DNA of 64,000 nt from Paraburkholderia sp. IMGN_8 (GTDB taxonomy: Bacteria > Pseudomonadota > Gammaproteobacteria > Burkholderiales > Burkholderiaceae), in the NCBI RefSeq assembly GCF_038050405.1, contig NZ_CP150900.1, positions 2,108,001 through 2,172,000 of the forward strand, in the 5' to 3' direction. The stretch's first letter is position 1; every line of letters begins with the position of its first letter. Made by a program: the position numbers and the translations under genes. The notes under the pieces were generated by a model that made no database searches, had not been told where the DNA came from, and worked only from the letters and a program-made list of their open reading frames with translations. Positions 8,635 to 17,780 of this stretch are shown one piece after another.

Positions 8635-9537
8635 ATGACGCCGGATCAACTTATAACGTTCGCCACCGTTGCCGAGCATCGCAATATCAGCCGGGCGGCT
8701 GTGGCCCTGCATCTGTCGCAGCCGGCGGTGTCCGGGCAATTGCGGCAGTTGCAGGACGAATTCGGCGAACCTCTATATCAGCGCGACGGCCGCGGCGTGC
8801 GGCTCACGCCCGCCGGCGAGCAACTCGCCAGCTACGCCACGCGGCTGCGCGACACGTGGCGTCAGGCGCACGCGTACCGGGATGCGTTGCGCGGCATGGA
8901 GCAGGGCACCTTGCGCATCGGCGCGAGCACCACGCCAGCCAGTTATCTGCTCCCCTACCTGATTGCCGACTTTCATCGCCGCTATCCGGACGTGTCGCTT
9001 CATACCGCCGACGGCAACACCACGGAAATCGTCGGCGCGCTCGATTCGGTCGACATCGCGATGATCGAAGGGCCGGTCGGCTCGGATCTGCCGCCGGACA
9101 CCGCGGTGCACGCGTGGCGCGAGGACGAGATCGTCGCGATCATGCCGCGTACGCATCCCATGGCGCAGCCGGGCGGCGCGGCTGGCGAGGGCGGCCGGGT
9201 GGAACTGGCGGCGTGCGGCGCACATCCGCTGGTGTTGCGCGAAGCCGGTTCGGGTGTGCGGCAGATCGTCGAGCGGGCTTTCGCGCGGGCGGGCGTGCCG
9301 ATGCGCGTCGCGTTGGAAATTGCTGGGGTCGAGGGGGTCAAGGAAGCAGTGCGGGCCGGCATGGGCATCGGTTTTGTCTCGGCGATGTCGATGCGGCACG
9401 AAGACGGCGCGCTGTGCCTGTTCTCGCTCAGCCCTGAGCCGCTGACGCGGCGGCTGTCGATTCTGGTGCCGCATGCAAGCGCACCCTCGCGGGTGGCTGA
9501 GCGGTTTCTTGCGCTATGTCTCGCGGACGGTCCCTGA
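8635..9537 (+). CDS. LysR-family regulator divergent from yeiH (YeiE-like)
   Basis: A 300-residue LysR protein. The N-terminal winged helix is clear (TFATVAEHRNISRAAVALHL followed by SQPAVSGQLRQLQDE), then the linker helix and an effector domain of the CysB/YeiE type (LRIGASTTPASYLLPYLIADF). The divergent position next to yeiH matches the yeiE-yeiH pair of enterobacteria, so control of yeiH and of itself is the natural prediction. The effector could be a sulfur or sulfonate signal, but nothing in the sequence proves it. Confidence 0.88.
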   Translation: MTPDQLITFATVAEHRNISRAAVALHLSQPAVSGQLRQLQDEFGEPLYQRDGRGVRLTPAGEQLASYATRLRDTWRQAHAYRDALRGMEQGTLRIGASTTPASYLLPYLIADFHRRYPDVSLHTADGNTTEIVGALDSVDIAMIEGPVGSDLPPDTAVHAWREDEIVAIMPRTHPMAQPGGAAGEGGRVELAACGAHPLVLREAGSGVRQIVERAFARAGVPMRVALEIAGVEGVKEAVRAGMGIGFVSAMSMRHEDGALCLFSLSPEPLTRRLSILVPHASAPSRVAERFLALCLADGP

Positions 9538-9656
9538 TCGCTGCGCGATAAGCGTGCCAATTCGAGGCCTGGGGAATTCCACTATGGTGCATTCCCAGCG
9601 CCTGAGCGCACTATTCGCACACCCGAGCGCAACAGCGCTTTTTTTAGATCGCAGTT

Positions 9657-9670
9657 TGGAACCGGTTCCA
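9657..9670. promoter_or_regulatory. PtxS operator upstream of kguE
   Basis: TGGAACCGGTTCCA is a perfect 14-base palindrome, 37 bases before the kguE start. The PtxS operator known from Pseudomonas is TGAAACCGGTTTCA, which differs at one position per half. Since a PtxS-like LacI repressor is encoded at the end of this operon, autoregulated control by 2-ketogluconate is strongly implied. Confidence 0.85.
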
Positions 9671-9707
9671 TTTGCCGGCACCAGAAACAAGGCTGGGTAA
9701 ATTCGAC

Positions 9708-10472
9708 ATGGCTGATGTGGTGATTGTCGCAAGCGCATTCGGGATCGACGCGGTTCGCGCCGGCGGCCACGCGAAGTGGACGAGCGTGAGCGCGGCGGCT
9801 GGTGCTTGCGGTTTCGAGGTGCGCCGCGAGTTGTTCGCGAGCGATGCCGACGCCTCGGTTGAAGCGCTGCGCGCGTTGGGCGACGCCATGGCGAAACTCG
9901 GCTTGTGGTCGGTTTATTCGACGCCGGATTCGCTTTACACGCCCGAAGGCGTGCTCGATATCTACGCCTTGCGTCTCGCCGTGACCGAGGCCGCGGCACT
10001 CGGCGCGCGTTTTGTGAAATTGCAGCTCGGCGGCTTTGCTGCGCAAGCGAACGGCGCGGCGATTGCGACTTGCGTGCGCGGGATGGGCACGCGGCTCGTC
10101 GTCGAAAACGGCCAGTTGGAGCAGGGCGGCTCGCTCGCGCAATTCGTCGGCCTGTTCGACGCGTTGGCGCGCGAAGGCCACGCCGGTGTGCTCGGCATGA
10201 CGTTCGACATCGGCAACTGGTTATGGCGCGGTGTCGCGCCGCTCGAGGCCGCGCAGCAACTCGCGGCGCATGTCGAATACGTTCACTGCAAGACGATGAC
10301 CGGCGAGGGCGCGCGCCGCTTCGCGAGCGCGCCGGCCGCGGATGACGCGCAGTTCGCCGCGGTCCTTGCCAGCTTGCCGCGCGATGTGCCGCGCGCCATC
10401 GAGTTTCCCTTCGATGCCACGCGCATCGAGACGGACGCGGCGCATTACGTCGCGTGGCTGGCCGCTGCCTGA
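9708..10472 (+). CDS. kguE: KguE, sugar phosphate isomerase/epimerase-type protein of the 2-ketogluconate operon
   Basis: A 254-residue TIM-barrel protein of the xylose isomerase-like (AP endonuclease family 2) fold. Metal-site stretches are visible: VVENGQLEQGG, TFDIGNWLW and VEYVHCKT, and the end is RAIEFPFDA. The start MADVVIVASAFG is chosen because it begins at the first beta strand; an upstream ATG at 9672 would overlap the operator region. First gene of kguE-K-T-D-ptxS. The exact reaction of KguE is unsettled; it is assigned by its place in the operon and its fold. Confidence 0.85.
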   Translation: MADVVIVASAFGIDAVRAGGHAKWTSVSAAAGACGFEVRRELFASDADASVEALRALGDAMAKLGLWSVYSTPDSLYTPEGVLDIYALRLAVTEAAALGARFVKLQLGGFAAQANGAAIATCVRGMGTRLVVENGQLEQGGSLAQFVGLFDALAREGHAGVLGMTFDIGNWLWRGVAPLEAAQQLAAHVEYVHCKTMTGEGARRFASAPAADDAQFAAVLASLPRDVPRAIEFPFDATRIETDAAHYVAWLAAA

Positions 10473-10597
10473 GCGGCGCGCGGGGCCTGAGAGAACGACA
10501 AAAAACGCATCGATCGTCGATAGATACAGGCGATACACGCCACGCACGCCACACAAGCAGCAAGACACACGTAGCAAAAGAACACGCAGGAGCAAGC

Positions 10598-11590
10598 ATG
10601 AACGAGACAACCCGGACACCCGCAGTACTCGACGTCATCACCTACGGTGAAGCGATGGCCATGTTCGTGGCCGCCAAAACCGGCCCGCTCGCCGGCGTCG
10701 GGCACTTCACGAAGCGCGTCGCGGGTGCCGATCTGAACGTGGCGATCGGCCTCGCGCGACTCGGTTTCAGGGTCGGCTGGATGAGCCGCGTCGGCAACGA
10801 TTCGTTCGGCCAGTACGTGCGCGACACCTTGCGCAAAGAGGGCATCGACCAGCGCTGCGTCACGACCGACGAGCGCTACCCGACCGGCTTCCAGCTGAAG
10901 TCGAAATGCGACGACGGCAGCGATCCGGCGGTCGAATACTTTCGCAAGGGCTCGGCGGCGAGTCACCTGTCGCTGGCCGACTACGCGGCGGATTACGTGC
11001 TGCCAGCGCGTCACCTGCATCTGACGGGTGTGGCGCCGGCAATCTCGACAAGCTCGCGCGAACTGGCGTTCCATCTGGCGCGTGAAATGCGCGCCGCCGG
11101 CAAGACAATTTCGTTCGATCCGAATCTGCGCCCGACGCTGTGGCCCTCGCGCGCCGCGATGGTCGAAGGCCTGAACGCGCTGGCGGCGTTGGCCGACTGG
11201 GTGCTGCCGGGTATCGGCGAAGGCGGGATTCTGACCGGCTACACCAAACCGGACGACATCGCGCGTTTCTATCTCGACCAGGGCGCGCGCGGCGTGATCA
11301 TCAAGCTCGGCGCGCAAGGCGCGTACTTCCGCACTGCCGACGATGCCGGCGTGGTCGTGTGCAAACCGGTCGCGAAGGTGGTGGATACGGTCGGCGCGGG
11401 CGACGGATTCGCCGTCGGTGTGATCAGCGCGTTGCTCGAAGGCAAGCCGCTGTCGCAAGCGGTGGCGCGCGGCAACCGGATCGGCGGGCTGGCGATTCAG
11501 GTGATCGGCGATTCCGAAGGTCTGCCGAGCCGCGCGGAACTCGATGCACTGGAACTCGACGATGTGCCGCACATTGCGACCGCGGCCTGA
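10598..11590 (+). CDS. kguK: 2-ketogluconate kinase (PfkB family)
   Basis: A 330-residue PfkB/ribokinase-family sugar kinase. The N-terminal substrate region (VITYGEAMAMFVA, then GADLNVAIGLARLGF) and the C-terminal signature VDTVGAGDGFAVGVISALLEG, containing the catalytic Asp of the GAGD motif, are intact. It resembles KdgK; the operon context makes 2-ketogluconate the substrate, giving 2-keto-6-phosphogluconate. The start at 10598 has CAGGAG just upstream. The 125-base gap after kguE contains no clear terminator, so co-transcription is likely. Confidence 0.88.
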   Translation: MNETTRTPAVLDVITYGEAMAMFVAAKTGPLAGVGHFTKRVAGADLNVAIGLARLGFRVGWMSRVGNDSFGQYVRDTLRKEGIDQRCVTTDERYPTGFQLKSKCDDGSDPAVEYFRKGSAASHLSLADYAADYVLPARHLHLTGVAPAISTSSRELAFHLAREMRAAGKTISFDPNLRPTLWPSRAAMVEGLNALAALADWVLPGIGEGGILTGYTKPDDIARFYLDQGARGVIIKLGAQGAYFRTADDAGVVVCKPVAKVVDTVGAGDGFAVGVISALLEGKPLSQAVARGNRIGGLAIQVIGDSEGLPSRAELDALELDDVPHIATAA

Positions 11591-11703
11591 CGTTCAGCCA
11601 TCGCGCACAGCCGCTGCACGCAACGAAATCGATAACGACAAGAGCGCTCGAACAGCGCCCCTCACCCCCCTTCACCGTTTCGGGAAGTAGTAAGGAGACA
11701 CCC

Positions 11704-12993
11704 ATGACTTCATCGCTTGCGATTCGCCGTTGGTGGACGATCATGCCGATCGTATTCATCACCTATAGCCTCGCTTATCTGGATCGCGCGAACTACGGTT
11801 TCGCGTCGGCCGCCGGCATCAATCAGGATCTCGGCATCAGCAAAGGGCTGTCGTCGCTGATCGGCGCGCTGTTCTTTCTCGGCTATTTTTTCTTCCAGAT
11901 TCCTGGCGCGATTTACGCGGAACGGCGCAGCGTGAAAAAGCTCGTGTTCTGGAGCCTGATCCTGTGGGGCGGTTGCGCGGCACTGACCGGCATGGTCAGC
12001 AATATTCCGTCGCTGATGGTGATCCGCTTCGTGCTCGGCGTCGTCGAAGCCGCCGTGATGCCCGCGATGCTGATCTTCATCAGCAACTGGTTCACCAGGC
12101 GCGAGCGATCGCGCGCCAACACTTTCCTGATTCTCGGCAATCCGGTGACGGTGCTGTGGATGTCGGTGGTGTCGGGTTATCTGGTGCATTCGTTCGGCTG
12201 GCGTCACATGTTCATCGCCGAAGGCGCGCCCGCGATTCTCTGGGCGATCTGCTGGTGGTTCATCGTGCAGGACAAGCCGCAGCAGGTGTCGTGGCTCACG
12301 CAGCAGCAAAAGGACGATCTCGCCGAAACGCTGCGCGCCGAACAGGCGGCGATCAAGCCGGTGCGCAATTACAGCGAAGCGTTCCGCACGCCCGCTGTGA
12401 TCAAGCTGTGCGCGCAATATTTTTGCTGGAGCATTGGCGTGTACGGCTTCGTGCTGTGGCTGCCGTCGATCCTGAAGAACGGTTCGACGCTCGGCATGGT
12501 CGAAACCGGCTGGCTCTCGGCGCTGCCCTATCTGGCGGCGACGATCGCGATGCTGGCAGCGTCGTGGGCATCGGATAAACTCAACCGCCGCAAGGTGTTC
12601 GTGTGGCCGTTCCTGCTGGCCGGCGCGGTTGCGTTCGCGGCGTCGTACGCGCTCGGCTCGACGCACTTCTGGCTCTCGTACGCGCTGCTGGTGATCGCCG
12701 GTGCCGCAATGTACGCGCCGTACGGACCGTTCTTCGCGATCGTGCCGGAGCTGCTGCCGAAGAACGTCGCGGGCGGTGCGATGGCGCTGATCAACAGCAT
12801 GGGCGCGCTCGGTTCGTTCGTCGGCTCCTATGTGGTCGGCTATCTGAATGGCGCGACCGGCTCGCCTGCGGCATCCTATGCTTTTATGAGCGTGGCGTTG
12901 GTCGCCGCGGTGATCCTGACGCTGATCGTCAAACCGCAGCCGCAGCCGATGACCACGGCGCCTGCGCTCGCCACACCGTTGCATGGAAAATAA
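11704..12993 (+). CDS. kguT: 2-ketogluconate transporter (MFS, ACS family)
   Basis: A 429-residue major facilitator protein with 12 predicted membrane segments and the anion:cation symporter look: RRWWTIMPIVFITYSLAYLDRANYGFA at the N terminus and the LGYFFFQIPGAIYAERRSVKK loop between helices 2 and 3. It would import 2-ketogluconate, driven by the proton gradient. AAGGAGA precedes the ATG at 11704. The stop codon lies within a few bases of the kguD start, so the two are one transcript and probably coupled. Confidence 0.88.
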   Translation: MTSSLAIRRWWTIMPIVFITYSLAYLDRANYGFASAAGINQDLGISKGLSSLIGALFFLGYFFFQIPGAIYAERRSVKKLVFWSLILWGGCAALTGMVSNIPSLMVIRFVLGVVEAAVMPAMLIFISNWFTRRERSRANTFLILGNPVTVLWMSVVSGYLVHSFGWRHMFIAEGAPAILWAICWWFIVQDKPQQVSWLTQQQKDDLAETLRAEQAAIKPVRNYSEAFRTPAVIKLCAQYFCWSIGVYGFVLWLPSILKNGSTLGMVETGWLSALPYLAATIAMLAASWASDKLNRRKVFVWPFLLAGAVAFAASYALGSTHFWLSYALLVIAGAAMYAPYGPFFAIVPELLPKNVAGGAMALINSMGALGSFVGSYVVGYLNGATGSPAASYAFMSVALVAAVILTLIVKPQPQPMTTAPALATPLHGK

Positions 12994-12997
12994 GCTG

Positions 12998-13963
12998 ATG
13001 AAGAAGATCGTCGCCTGGAAGGCGCTGCCCGAAGACGTGCTCGCGTATCTGCAACAGCATGCGGAAGTCGTGCAGGTCGACCCCACCCGGTACGACACGT
13101 TCGTCGCCGCGTTGAAGGACACCGACGGCGGCATCGGTTCGAGCGTCAAGATCAGGCCGGCGATGCTCGAAGGCGCGACCCGGCTGAAGGCGTTGTCGAC
13201 CATCTCGGTGGGCTTCGACCAGTTCGACGTCGCCGACCTGACGCGCCGCGGCATCCTGCTCGCGCACACGCCGGACGTGCTGACCGAATCCACTGCCGAC
13301 ACGGTGTTCTCGTTGATTCTTGCCTCGGCGCGCCGGGTGGTCGAACTCGCGGAATGGGTGAAAGCCGGCAACTGGCAGCGCAGCATCGGGCCGGCGCTGT
13401 TCGGCGTGGATGTGCAGGGCAAGACACTCGGCATCATCGGTCTGGGGCGGATCGGTAGCGCGGTCGCGCGCCGCGCGGCGCTCGGCTTCAACATGAAGGT
13501 GCTGTACACGAACCAGAGCGCGAACCCGCACGCGGAAGAGGCGTACGGCGCACGGCGTGTCGAGTTGCCGGAGCTGCTCGGCAGCGCGGACTTCGTCTGT
13601 CTGCAAGTGCCGTTGACACCCGAGACGAAGCACATGATCGGCGCGGCAGAGCTCAAGTCGATGAAGCAAAGCGCGATCCTGATCAATGCCTCGCGCGGCG
13701 CCACGGTCGATGAAAAGGCGCTGATCGAAGCGCTGCAAAACGGCACGATCCACGGCGCGGGTCTCGACGTGTTCGAGACCGAACCGTTGCCGGCCGATTC
13801 GCCGCTTCTGAAAATGCCGAACGTGGTCGCGCTGCCGCATATCGGCTCGGCGACCGACGAAACCCGGCATGCGATGGCGCGCAACGCGGCGGAAAATCTC
13901 GTCGCCGCGTTGGAGGGCAAGCTTGCCATCAACATCGTCAACCGCGAAGTGCTGGGCAAATGA
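12998..13963 (+). CDS. kguD: 2-keto-6-phosphogluconate reductase (D-isomer 2-hydroxyacid dehydrogenase)
   Basis: A 321-residue NAD(P)-dependent reductase of the D-2-hydroxyacid dehydrogenase family. The Rossmann motif is GKTLGIIGLGRIGSAVARRA; catalytic Arg lies in INASRGATVD, Glu in DVFETEPLP and His in LPHIGSATDETR. It would reduce 2-keto-6-phosphogluconate to 6-phosphogluconate, feeding central metabolism. The start MKKIVAWK at 12998 is preferred, with GGAAAA upstream in the end of kguT; an ATG at 12983 would overlap kguT by 11 bases and is the alternative. It overlaps ptxS by ATGA. Confidence 0.88.
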   Translation: MKKIVAWKALPEDVLAYLQQHAEVVQVDPTRYDTFVAALKDTDGGIGSSVKIRPAMLEGATRLKALSTISVGFDQFDVADLTRRGILLAHTPDVLTESTADTVFSLILASARRVVELAEWVKAGNWQRSIGPALFGVDVQGKTLGIIGLGRIGSAVARRAALGFNMKVLYTNQSANPHAEEAYGARRVELPELLGSADFVCLQVPLTPETKHMIGAAELKSMKQSAILINASRGATVDEKALIEALQNGTIHGAGLDVFETEPLPADSPLLKMPNVVALPHIGSATDETRHAMARNAAENLVAALEGKLAINIVNREVLGK

Positions 13964-15021
13964 GCACGACGCCGCTGGCCACCCCGCGCCGCGCGACGAT
14001 CACCGACGTCGCGCGCGAAGCCGGCACTGGCAAGACCAGCATCTCGCGCTATCTGAACGGCGAGATGAGCGTGCTGTCGCCGGAATTGCGCGCGCGCATC
14101 GAGGCCGCGATCGAACGGCTCGACTATCAGCCGAACCAGATGGCGCGCGGCCTGAAGCGTGGCCGTAACCGGCTGATCGGCATGCTGCTCGCCGACTTGA
14201 CGAATCCATACACGGTCGAGGTGCTGCAAGGCGTCGAAGCGGCGTGCCACGCGCTCGGGCTGATGCCGCTGATCTGCCATGCGGCCAATGAAGTCGAAAT
14301 GGAGCGGCGCTATCTGCAACTGCTGACCACCTATCGCGTGGAAGGCGTGATCGTCAACGCGCTCGGCGTGCGCGAAGAAACGCTGCGGCCGGTGGGCGGC
14401 GGCGGGATTCCGGCGGTGCTGGTCGACCGCACGGTGGATGGCCTCGTGACCGACATGGTCGGGCTGGACAACCGGGCAGCGGCTGAACTCGGGACGCGGC
14501 ATCTGCTTGAGAACGGTTTCGACGACATCTGGTTTGTCGTGCAGCCGTTCGAGCAGGTCAGCTCGCGGCAACTGCGCGAGGCGGCATTTCGCGACGTGAT
14601 GAGCGGCGAGGGTGGAACGGGCGGCAAGGGCGGCGCGCGCGGACATACGCTGGTGCTGAACCTTGTGGATACCGCAGCGGTCGAGCGCAGCCTCGCCGAG
14701 CTGGATCGCGCGCTCGAGGCCGCGGCGAGCAGTGGCGGCCGTGTCGCCTTGTTCGCGGCCAACGCGCCGGTCGCGCTGTGCCTCGCGCTGCACCTGAAGG
14801 CGCGTTACGGCGCGGATTGGCAAGCGCGCGTCGCGCTGATGTCGATCGACGACCCGGAGTGGGCCGAATTGATCGGCATCACGACGATCCGCCAGCCGAC
14901 CTACGAGATCGGCTACCGCGCGGTGGAGTTCCTGCACGAGCGCATCGAGGGTGTCCAGACCACGGCTCGCGACTGCCTGTTGCCAGGCGAATTGATCGTC
15001 CGCACGTCAACTTCGCGCTGA
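13960..15021 (+). CDS. ptxS: PtxS-like LacI-family repressor
   Basis: A 353-residue LacI/GalR regulator. The N-terminal DNA-binding domain is RATITDVAREAGTGKTSISR with hinge YQPNQMARGLKRGRNRLIGM; the Lys-Thr-Ser-Ile-Ser recognition helix matches PtxS rather than the common TVSRVLN form. The periplasmic-binding-like effector domain follows. In Pseudomonas PtxS represses the kgu operon and is released by 2-ketogluconate. The start overlaps the kguD stop (ATGA), so repressor and enzymes are made from one transcript. A short Gly-rich insertion (GEGGTGGKGGARG) sits near residue 220. Confidence 0.88.
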   Translation: MSTTPLATPRRATITDVAREAGTGKTSISRYLNGEMSVLSPELRARIEAAIERLDYQPNQMARGLKRGRNRLIGMLLADLTNPYTVEVLQGVEAACHALGLMPLICHAANEVEMERRYLQLLTTYRVEGVIVNALGVREETLRPVGGGGIPAVLVDRTVDGLVTDMVGLDNRAAAELGTRHLLENGFDDIWFVVQPFEQVSSRQLREAAFRDVMSGEGGTGGKGGARGHTLVLNLVDTAAVERSLAELDRALEAAASSGGRVALFAANAPVALCLALHLKARYGADWQARVALMSIDDPEWAELIGITTIRQPTYEIGYRAVEFLHERIEGVQTTARDCLLPGELIVRTSTSR

Positions 15022-15081
15022 TCTGCGATCATGCGGGCTGCGGCGCGCAGCGGGTGCGCGCCGGTCATCGCAAGGAAACTC

Positions 15082-15894
15082 ATGGTCGTCGCACCGCTTA
15101 CCCTGTCGAGCGTCGCCATCGCGACGCTGTTCGTCGCAGCCTTACCGTTCATTGTGTATCGCCGTCTACGCCGGCCGCTCGCGCTCAACCCGCGCGACGC
15201 GATTGTCGGCATTGCTGTGTTCGCGCTGTTCGCAACGGTGATCGAGCGTGCGCTGAACGACTACGTGCTGCATCGGAACGAGGCGAGCGCCACTTTGCTG
15301 TCGAATCCGCTGGCGTTCGTCGTGTACGGCGCGCTGGCCTCGGGTATCTGCGAGGAAGTGGGGCGTTTCATCGGTATGCGCCTGATGCTCAAGCGCGCGG
15401 CGGCGAAGCCTGCGTCCGCTGCTGCGGTTGCGGGCGACGGCACCGCGCTCACCTACGGCCTCGGCCACGGCGGCGCCGAAGTGTGGCTGGTCGGCGTGCT
15501 GGTGCAGGTGCAGTGGATTCTGTTCGCGGTCTTCGAAAACCGCGGCGAGCTCGACGGCTACCTGAGCAACCTGCCGGCCGAATCGCTGATGCGCATCCAC
15601 CTGATTCTCGCCAGCCTGACGCCGCAGACGGCCGGCATTTTCGCCCTTGAACGGGTGGCCGCGCTGGTGTTCCAGATTGGTCTGTCGGTGTTGATGTGGC
15701 GTGGCCTGCGGGCGGGCTGGCGAGGTATTCTGCCGCTGGCGATCGTTCTGCACGCGCTGGTCGACGTGCCGGCCGCGCTGTTCCAGGCGAACCTCGTGCC
15801 GCTCGCCGCGGTGGACGGTGCGTATGCGCTAGGGGCGCTGGTTGTCGCGGGCGTGCTGGTCAGGGTGTTCCGGCGACCGGCGCTGGCCGCCTGA
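15082..15894 (+). CDS. YhfC-family glutamic-type intramembrane protease
   Basis: A 270-residue integral membrane protein with about seven to eight hydrophobic segments. The family's active-site motifs are visible: GICEEVGRFIGMRLM (the EExxR pattern), then LTYGLGHGGAE, and HALVDVPAALFQ with a conserved His near the end. These match the YhfC branch of glutamic intramembrane proteases (CAAX-protease relatives). The start MVVAPLTL at 15082 has AGGAAA upstream; an ATG at 15031 is the alternative. It begins 60 bases after ptxS and could be read through from it. Its substrate is unknown. Confidence 0.8.
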   Translation: MVVAPLTLSSVAIATLFVAALPFIVYRRLRRPLALNPRDAIVGIAVFALFATVIERALNDYVLHRNEASATLLSNPLAFVVYGALASGICEEVGRFIGMRLMLKRAAAKPASAAAVAGDGTALTYGLGHGGAEVWLVGVLVQVQWILFAVFENRGELDGYLSNLPAESLMRIHLILASLTPQTAGIFALERVAALVFQIGLSVLMWRGLRAGWRGILPLAIVLHALVDVPAALFQANLVPLAAVDGAYALGALVVAGVLVRVFRRPALAA

Positions 15895-15954
15895 TCGCGT
15901 CGCAGCGCGGATCAATGCACACATCATCGACGAATTTCTAACTTTCGGCCCCTC

Positions 15955-16320
15955 ATGGAAGCTTACCAATACGACTGCGCGGATCTCGAGTTCGAGGAAC
16001 TGGCGCGCGTCATCAGCGATCTGTTCCCCGAGCAAACCCAATTCGTGCAACGGCCTGCCGACGAAGGCACGCCGACACTGGCGATTCACTGGGTGGCCAT
16101 GCGATTCGGTGCGGCTGCGCGCCGGATCGTGATGAACGTGGTGATCGCGCCGGCCGCGTGGGCGCGCTATCGCGCGTTGCCGGCGCGGCTGCGCGGCCGG
16201 AGTTTCGCGGTGCTGCGGGCGTATGTCGAAGCGAGCATCGGCTCGCTCGAGGAGCAGTACGCGAACGGCGAGACGGTGCCACGCGATGTCACCGTGGATC
16301 TGGGTGATGAGTTTGCTTGA
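15955..16320 (+). CDS. Conserved hypothetical protein (possibly DUF3022)
   Basis: A 121-residue soluble protein with alternating helices and strands: FEELARVISDLFPE, then a central Arg-rich strand (RRIVMNVVIAPAAWARYRAL) and an acidic end. No catalytic motif or membrane segment is seen. It resembles the burkholderial DUF3022 group by length and pattern, but I cannot confirm that. The ribosome binding site is weak. It stands 60 bases after the protease gene on the same strand. Function unknown. Confidence 0.6.
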   Translation: MEAYQYDCADLEFEELARVISDLFPEQTQFVQRPADEGTPTLAIHWVAMRFGAAARRIVMNVVIAPAAWARYRALPARLRGRSFAVLRAYVEASIGSLEEQYANGETVPRDVTVDLGDEFA

Positions 16321-16450
16321 TGGGGTGGGGGGACGTAACGCCGTCAGTTCGAGCTTGAATGTGCGCGCGGGCCGAAGGGTTTTCGGCGTTCCCGGCGGCG
16401 GTGGGTATCGATTGGCGCCCACAAGGGGCAGCACAGGGGCAGCGCGGGTG

Positions 16451-16888
16451 TCAGTCCGCGCGCCGATAGACTTTAGCGAAGCGCGCGGCCTGCACGACGC
16501 CGTAGTCGCCGGGGGCGTATTGCATGATCCAGTCGCCGGCTGCGCCGTGCAGCACGTCGCCGCCATCTGCCGAGCGGGCGAGCGAGAACGCTTCATGCAT
16601 CTGCCTGGCCAGCACGACTGCCGGACGGTTGCGATAGGCGCCCGGTTCGCCGTGCGTGAGGGCGGCATCCGCCGGCAGGTATTTGGCGTCGAAGCGCTCA
16701 CGCGATACTACCCAGCGATCGCCGGTCGAACCGGTGATCAGCGCATCGCCGCGGGCGTAACGGTTCGGGCCTTCCAGGCTCATCAGTTCGCCTTCGGTGG
16801 CGGCGAATTCGACGCCGACAGTTTCGTTTTTGACGACGCGGTGGGCGGTTGCGTCGGTGCGCAGGTCGAGGTTTTTGAGTTCGGTCAT
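16451..16888 (-). CDS. PGDYG-motif protein
   Basis: A 145-residue protein. The segment QYAPGDYGVVQAARFAKVYRRAD at the C terminus contains the PGDYG motif that names a small bacterial domain family of unknown function, and TGSTGDRWVVSRERFDAKY earlier looks like a repeated half of the same fold. The start MTELKNLDLR at 16888 is preferred; sequence upstream of it is G/T-rich on the plus strand and does not look coding. It lies with its 5' end facing the first copy of the long repeat element. Confidence 0.7.
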   Translation of the reverse strand: MTELKNLDLRTDATAHRVVKNETVGVEFAATEGELMSLEGPNRYARGDALITGSTGDRWVVSRERFDAKYLPADAALTHGEPGAYRNRPAVVLARQMHEAFSLARSADGGDVLHGAAGDWIMQYAPGDYGVVQAARFAKVYRRAD

Positions 16889-17017
16889 GAAGCGGGTTGG
16901 TGTTCGTGTTGATGTGGGTTCTGGTTCTGGTGACGGGAAAGACAGCGCCAGGGCCACGCGCTTATGGGCTGGTGGTTTGCGTATGTGCATCATGCCAGAT
17001 GGATTCGGAGGTTAATG

Positions 17018-17748
17018 TTTTTTTGCCTGCGCGGCGCTTATGTCTGTTTGCTTGCGGCGTTGGCCTTTCCTTGAATTGATATTGGTTTATTAGCGTTCCC
17101 CCTGTGCGGGGGCACCTACTTTTCTTTGCCGGCCGCAAAGAAAAGTAGGCAAAAGAAAGCGGCTCAAACCGCTAACGCTTAAGCGGGTCCCCTGGTTTGG
17201 AGGAGGTAGTGGGGCATCTGGAATCTGTGTCCTCGCACACTCCGCGCCGGTGACAAGGCAGTCATACTTCCCGCCTCGCACTACGTGCTCGCCGGAATGG
17301 TCTGCCAGGGAAGCCAGTGGCTTCGTTTGCGCGCGGTGGGTGCCATCGGCTGCGCCTCGGCGAAGCGCCGAATGGCTTACGGTTTTCGGAGTGCGCCCGC
17401 ACGCTAGAGATGGCTGACGGTTCGATGAAGTACCGCAGAGCGCTCAAACCGGCGGGGGCGATGAAGTACCGCGTCGGCGCGCGCGGCGCCGCCGGAAGTA
17501 TGACTGCCTTGTCACTAAAGCGGAATGTGCGAGAACACCGATTCCAGATGCTCCACTACCTCCTCCAAGCCAGGGGACCCGCTTAAGAATTAGCGGTGTG
17601 AAGCCGCTTTCTTTGCTTACTTTCTTTGCGGCGGCAAAGAAAGTAAGTGCCTGCCCCGCACAGGGGCGACGCTAATAGACCACTAACAAATCAAGGAAAG
17701 GCCAACGCCGCAGGCACAACACCCATAGCGCCGCGCAGGCAAAAAAAA
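17018..17748. repeat. Long inverted-repeat element, copy A
   Basis: A non-coding 731-base element bounded by TTTTTTTGCCTGCGCGGCGC on the left and its inverse on the right. The left arm runs to about 17275 and the right arm from about 17495; they are inverted copies. Each arm contains smaller perfect hairpins; one at 17115-17149 has a 15-base stem (CCTACTTTTCTTTGC) and a five-base loop. The motif GACAAGGCAGTCATACTTCC closes the inner end of the left arm, and its inverse opens the right. The core (17276-17494) contains GCCATCGGCTGCGCCTCGG at 17342, in the same orientation as copy C. Short reading frames inside are not conserved and look spurious. Related copies lie at 39680 and 54251. Confidence 0.9.
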
Positions 17749-17780
17749 CCGACTATCGCGCTACGCGCAAAACCCCAACC

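Noticed and set aside
11710..14937. A 1075-codon open frame on the minus strand opposite kguT, kguD and ptxS
   Set aside because: High-GC antisense frame. The plus-strand genes have clear family motifs and ribosome binding sites; the minus frame is rich in Arg/His/Gln with no domain.
17018..17748. Insertion sequence
   Set aside because: No transposase frame and no obvious target-site duplication at the borders; kept as a non-coding repeat family.
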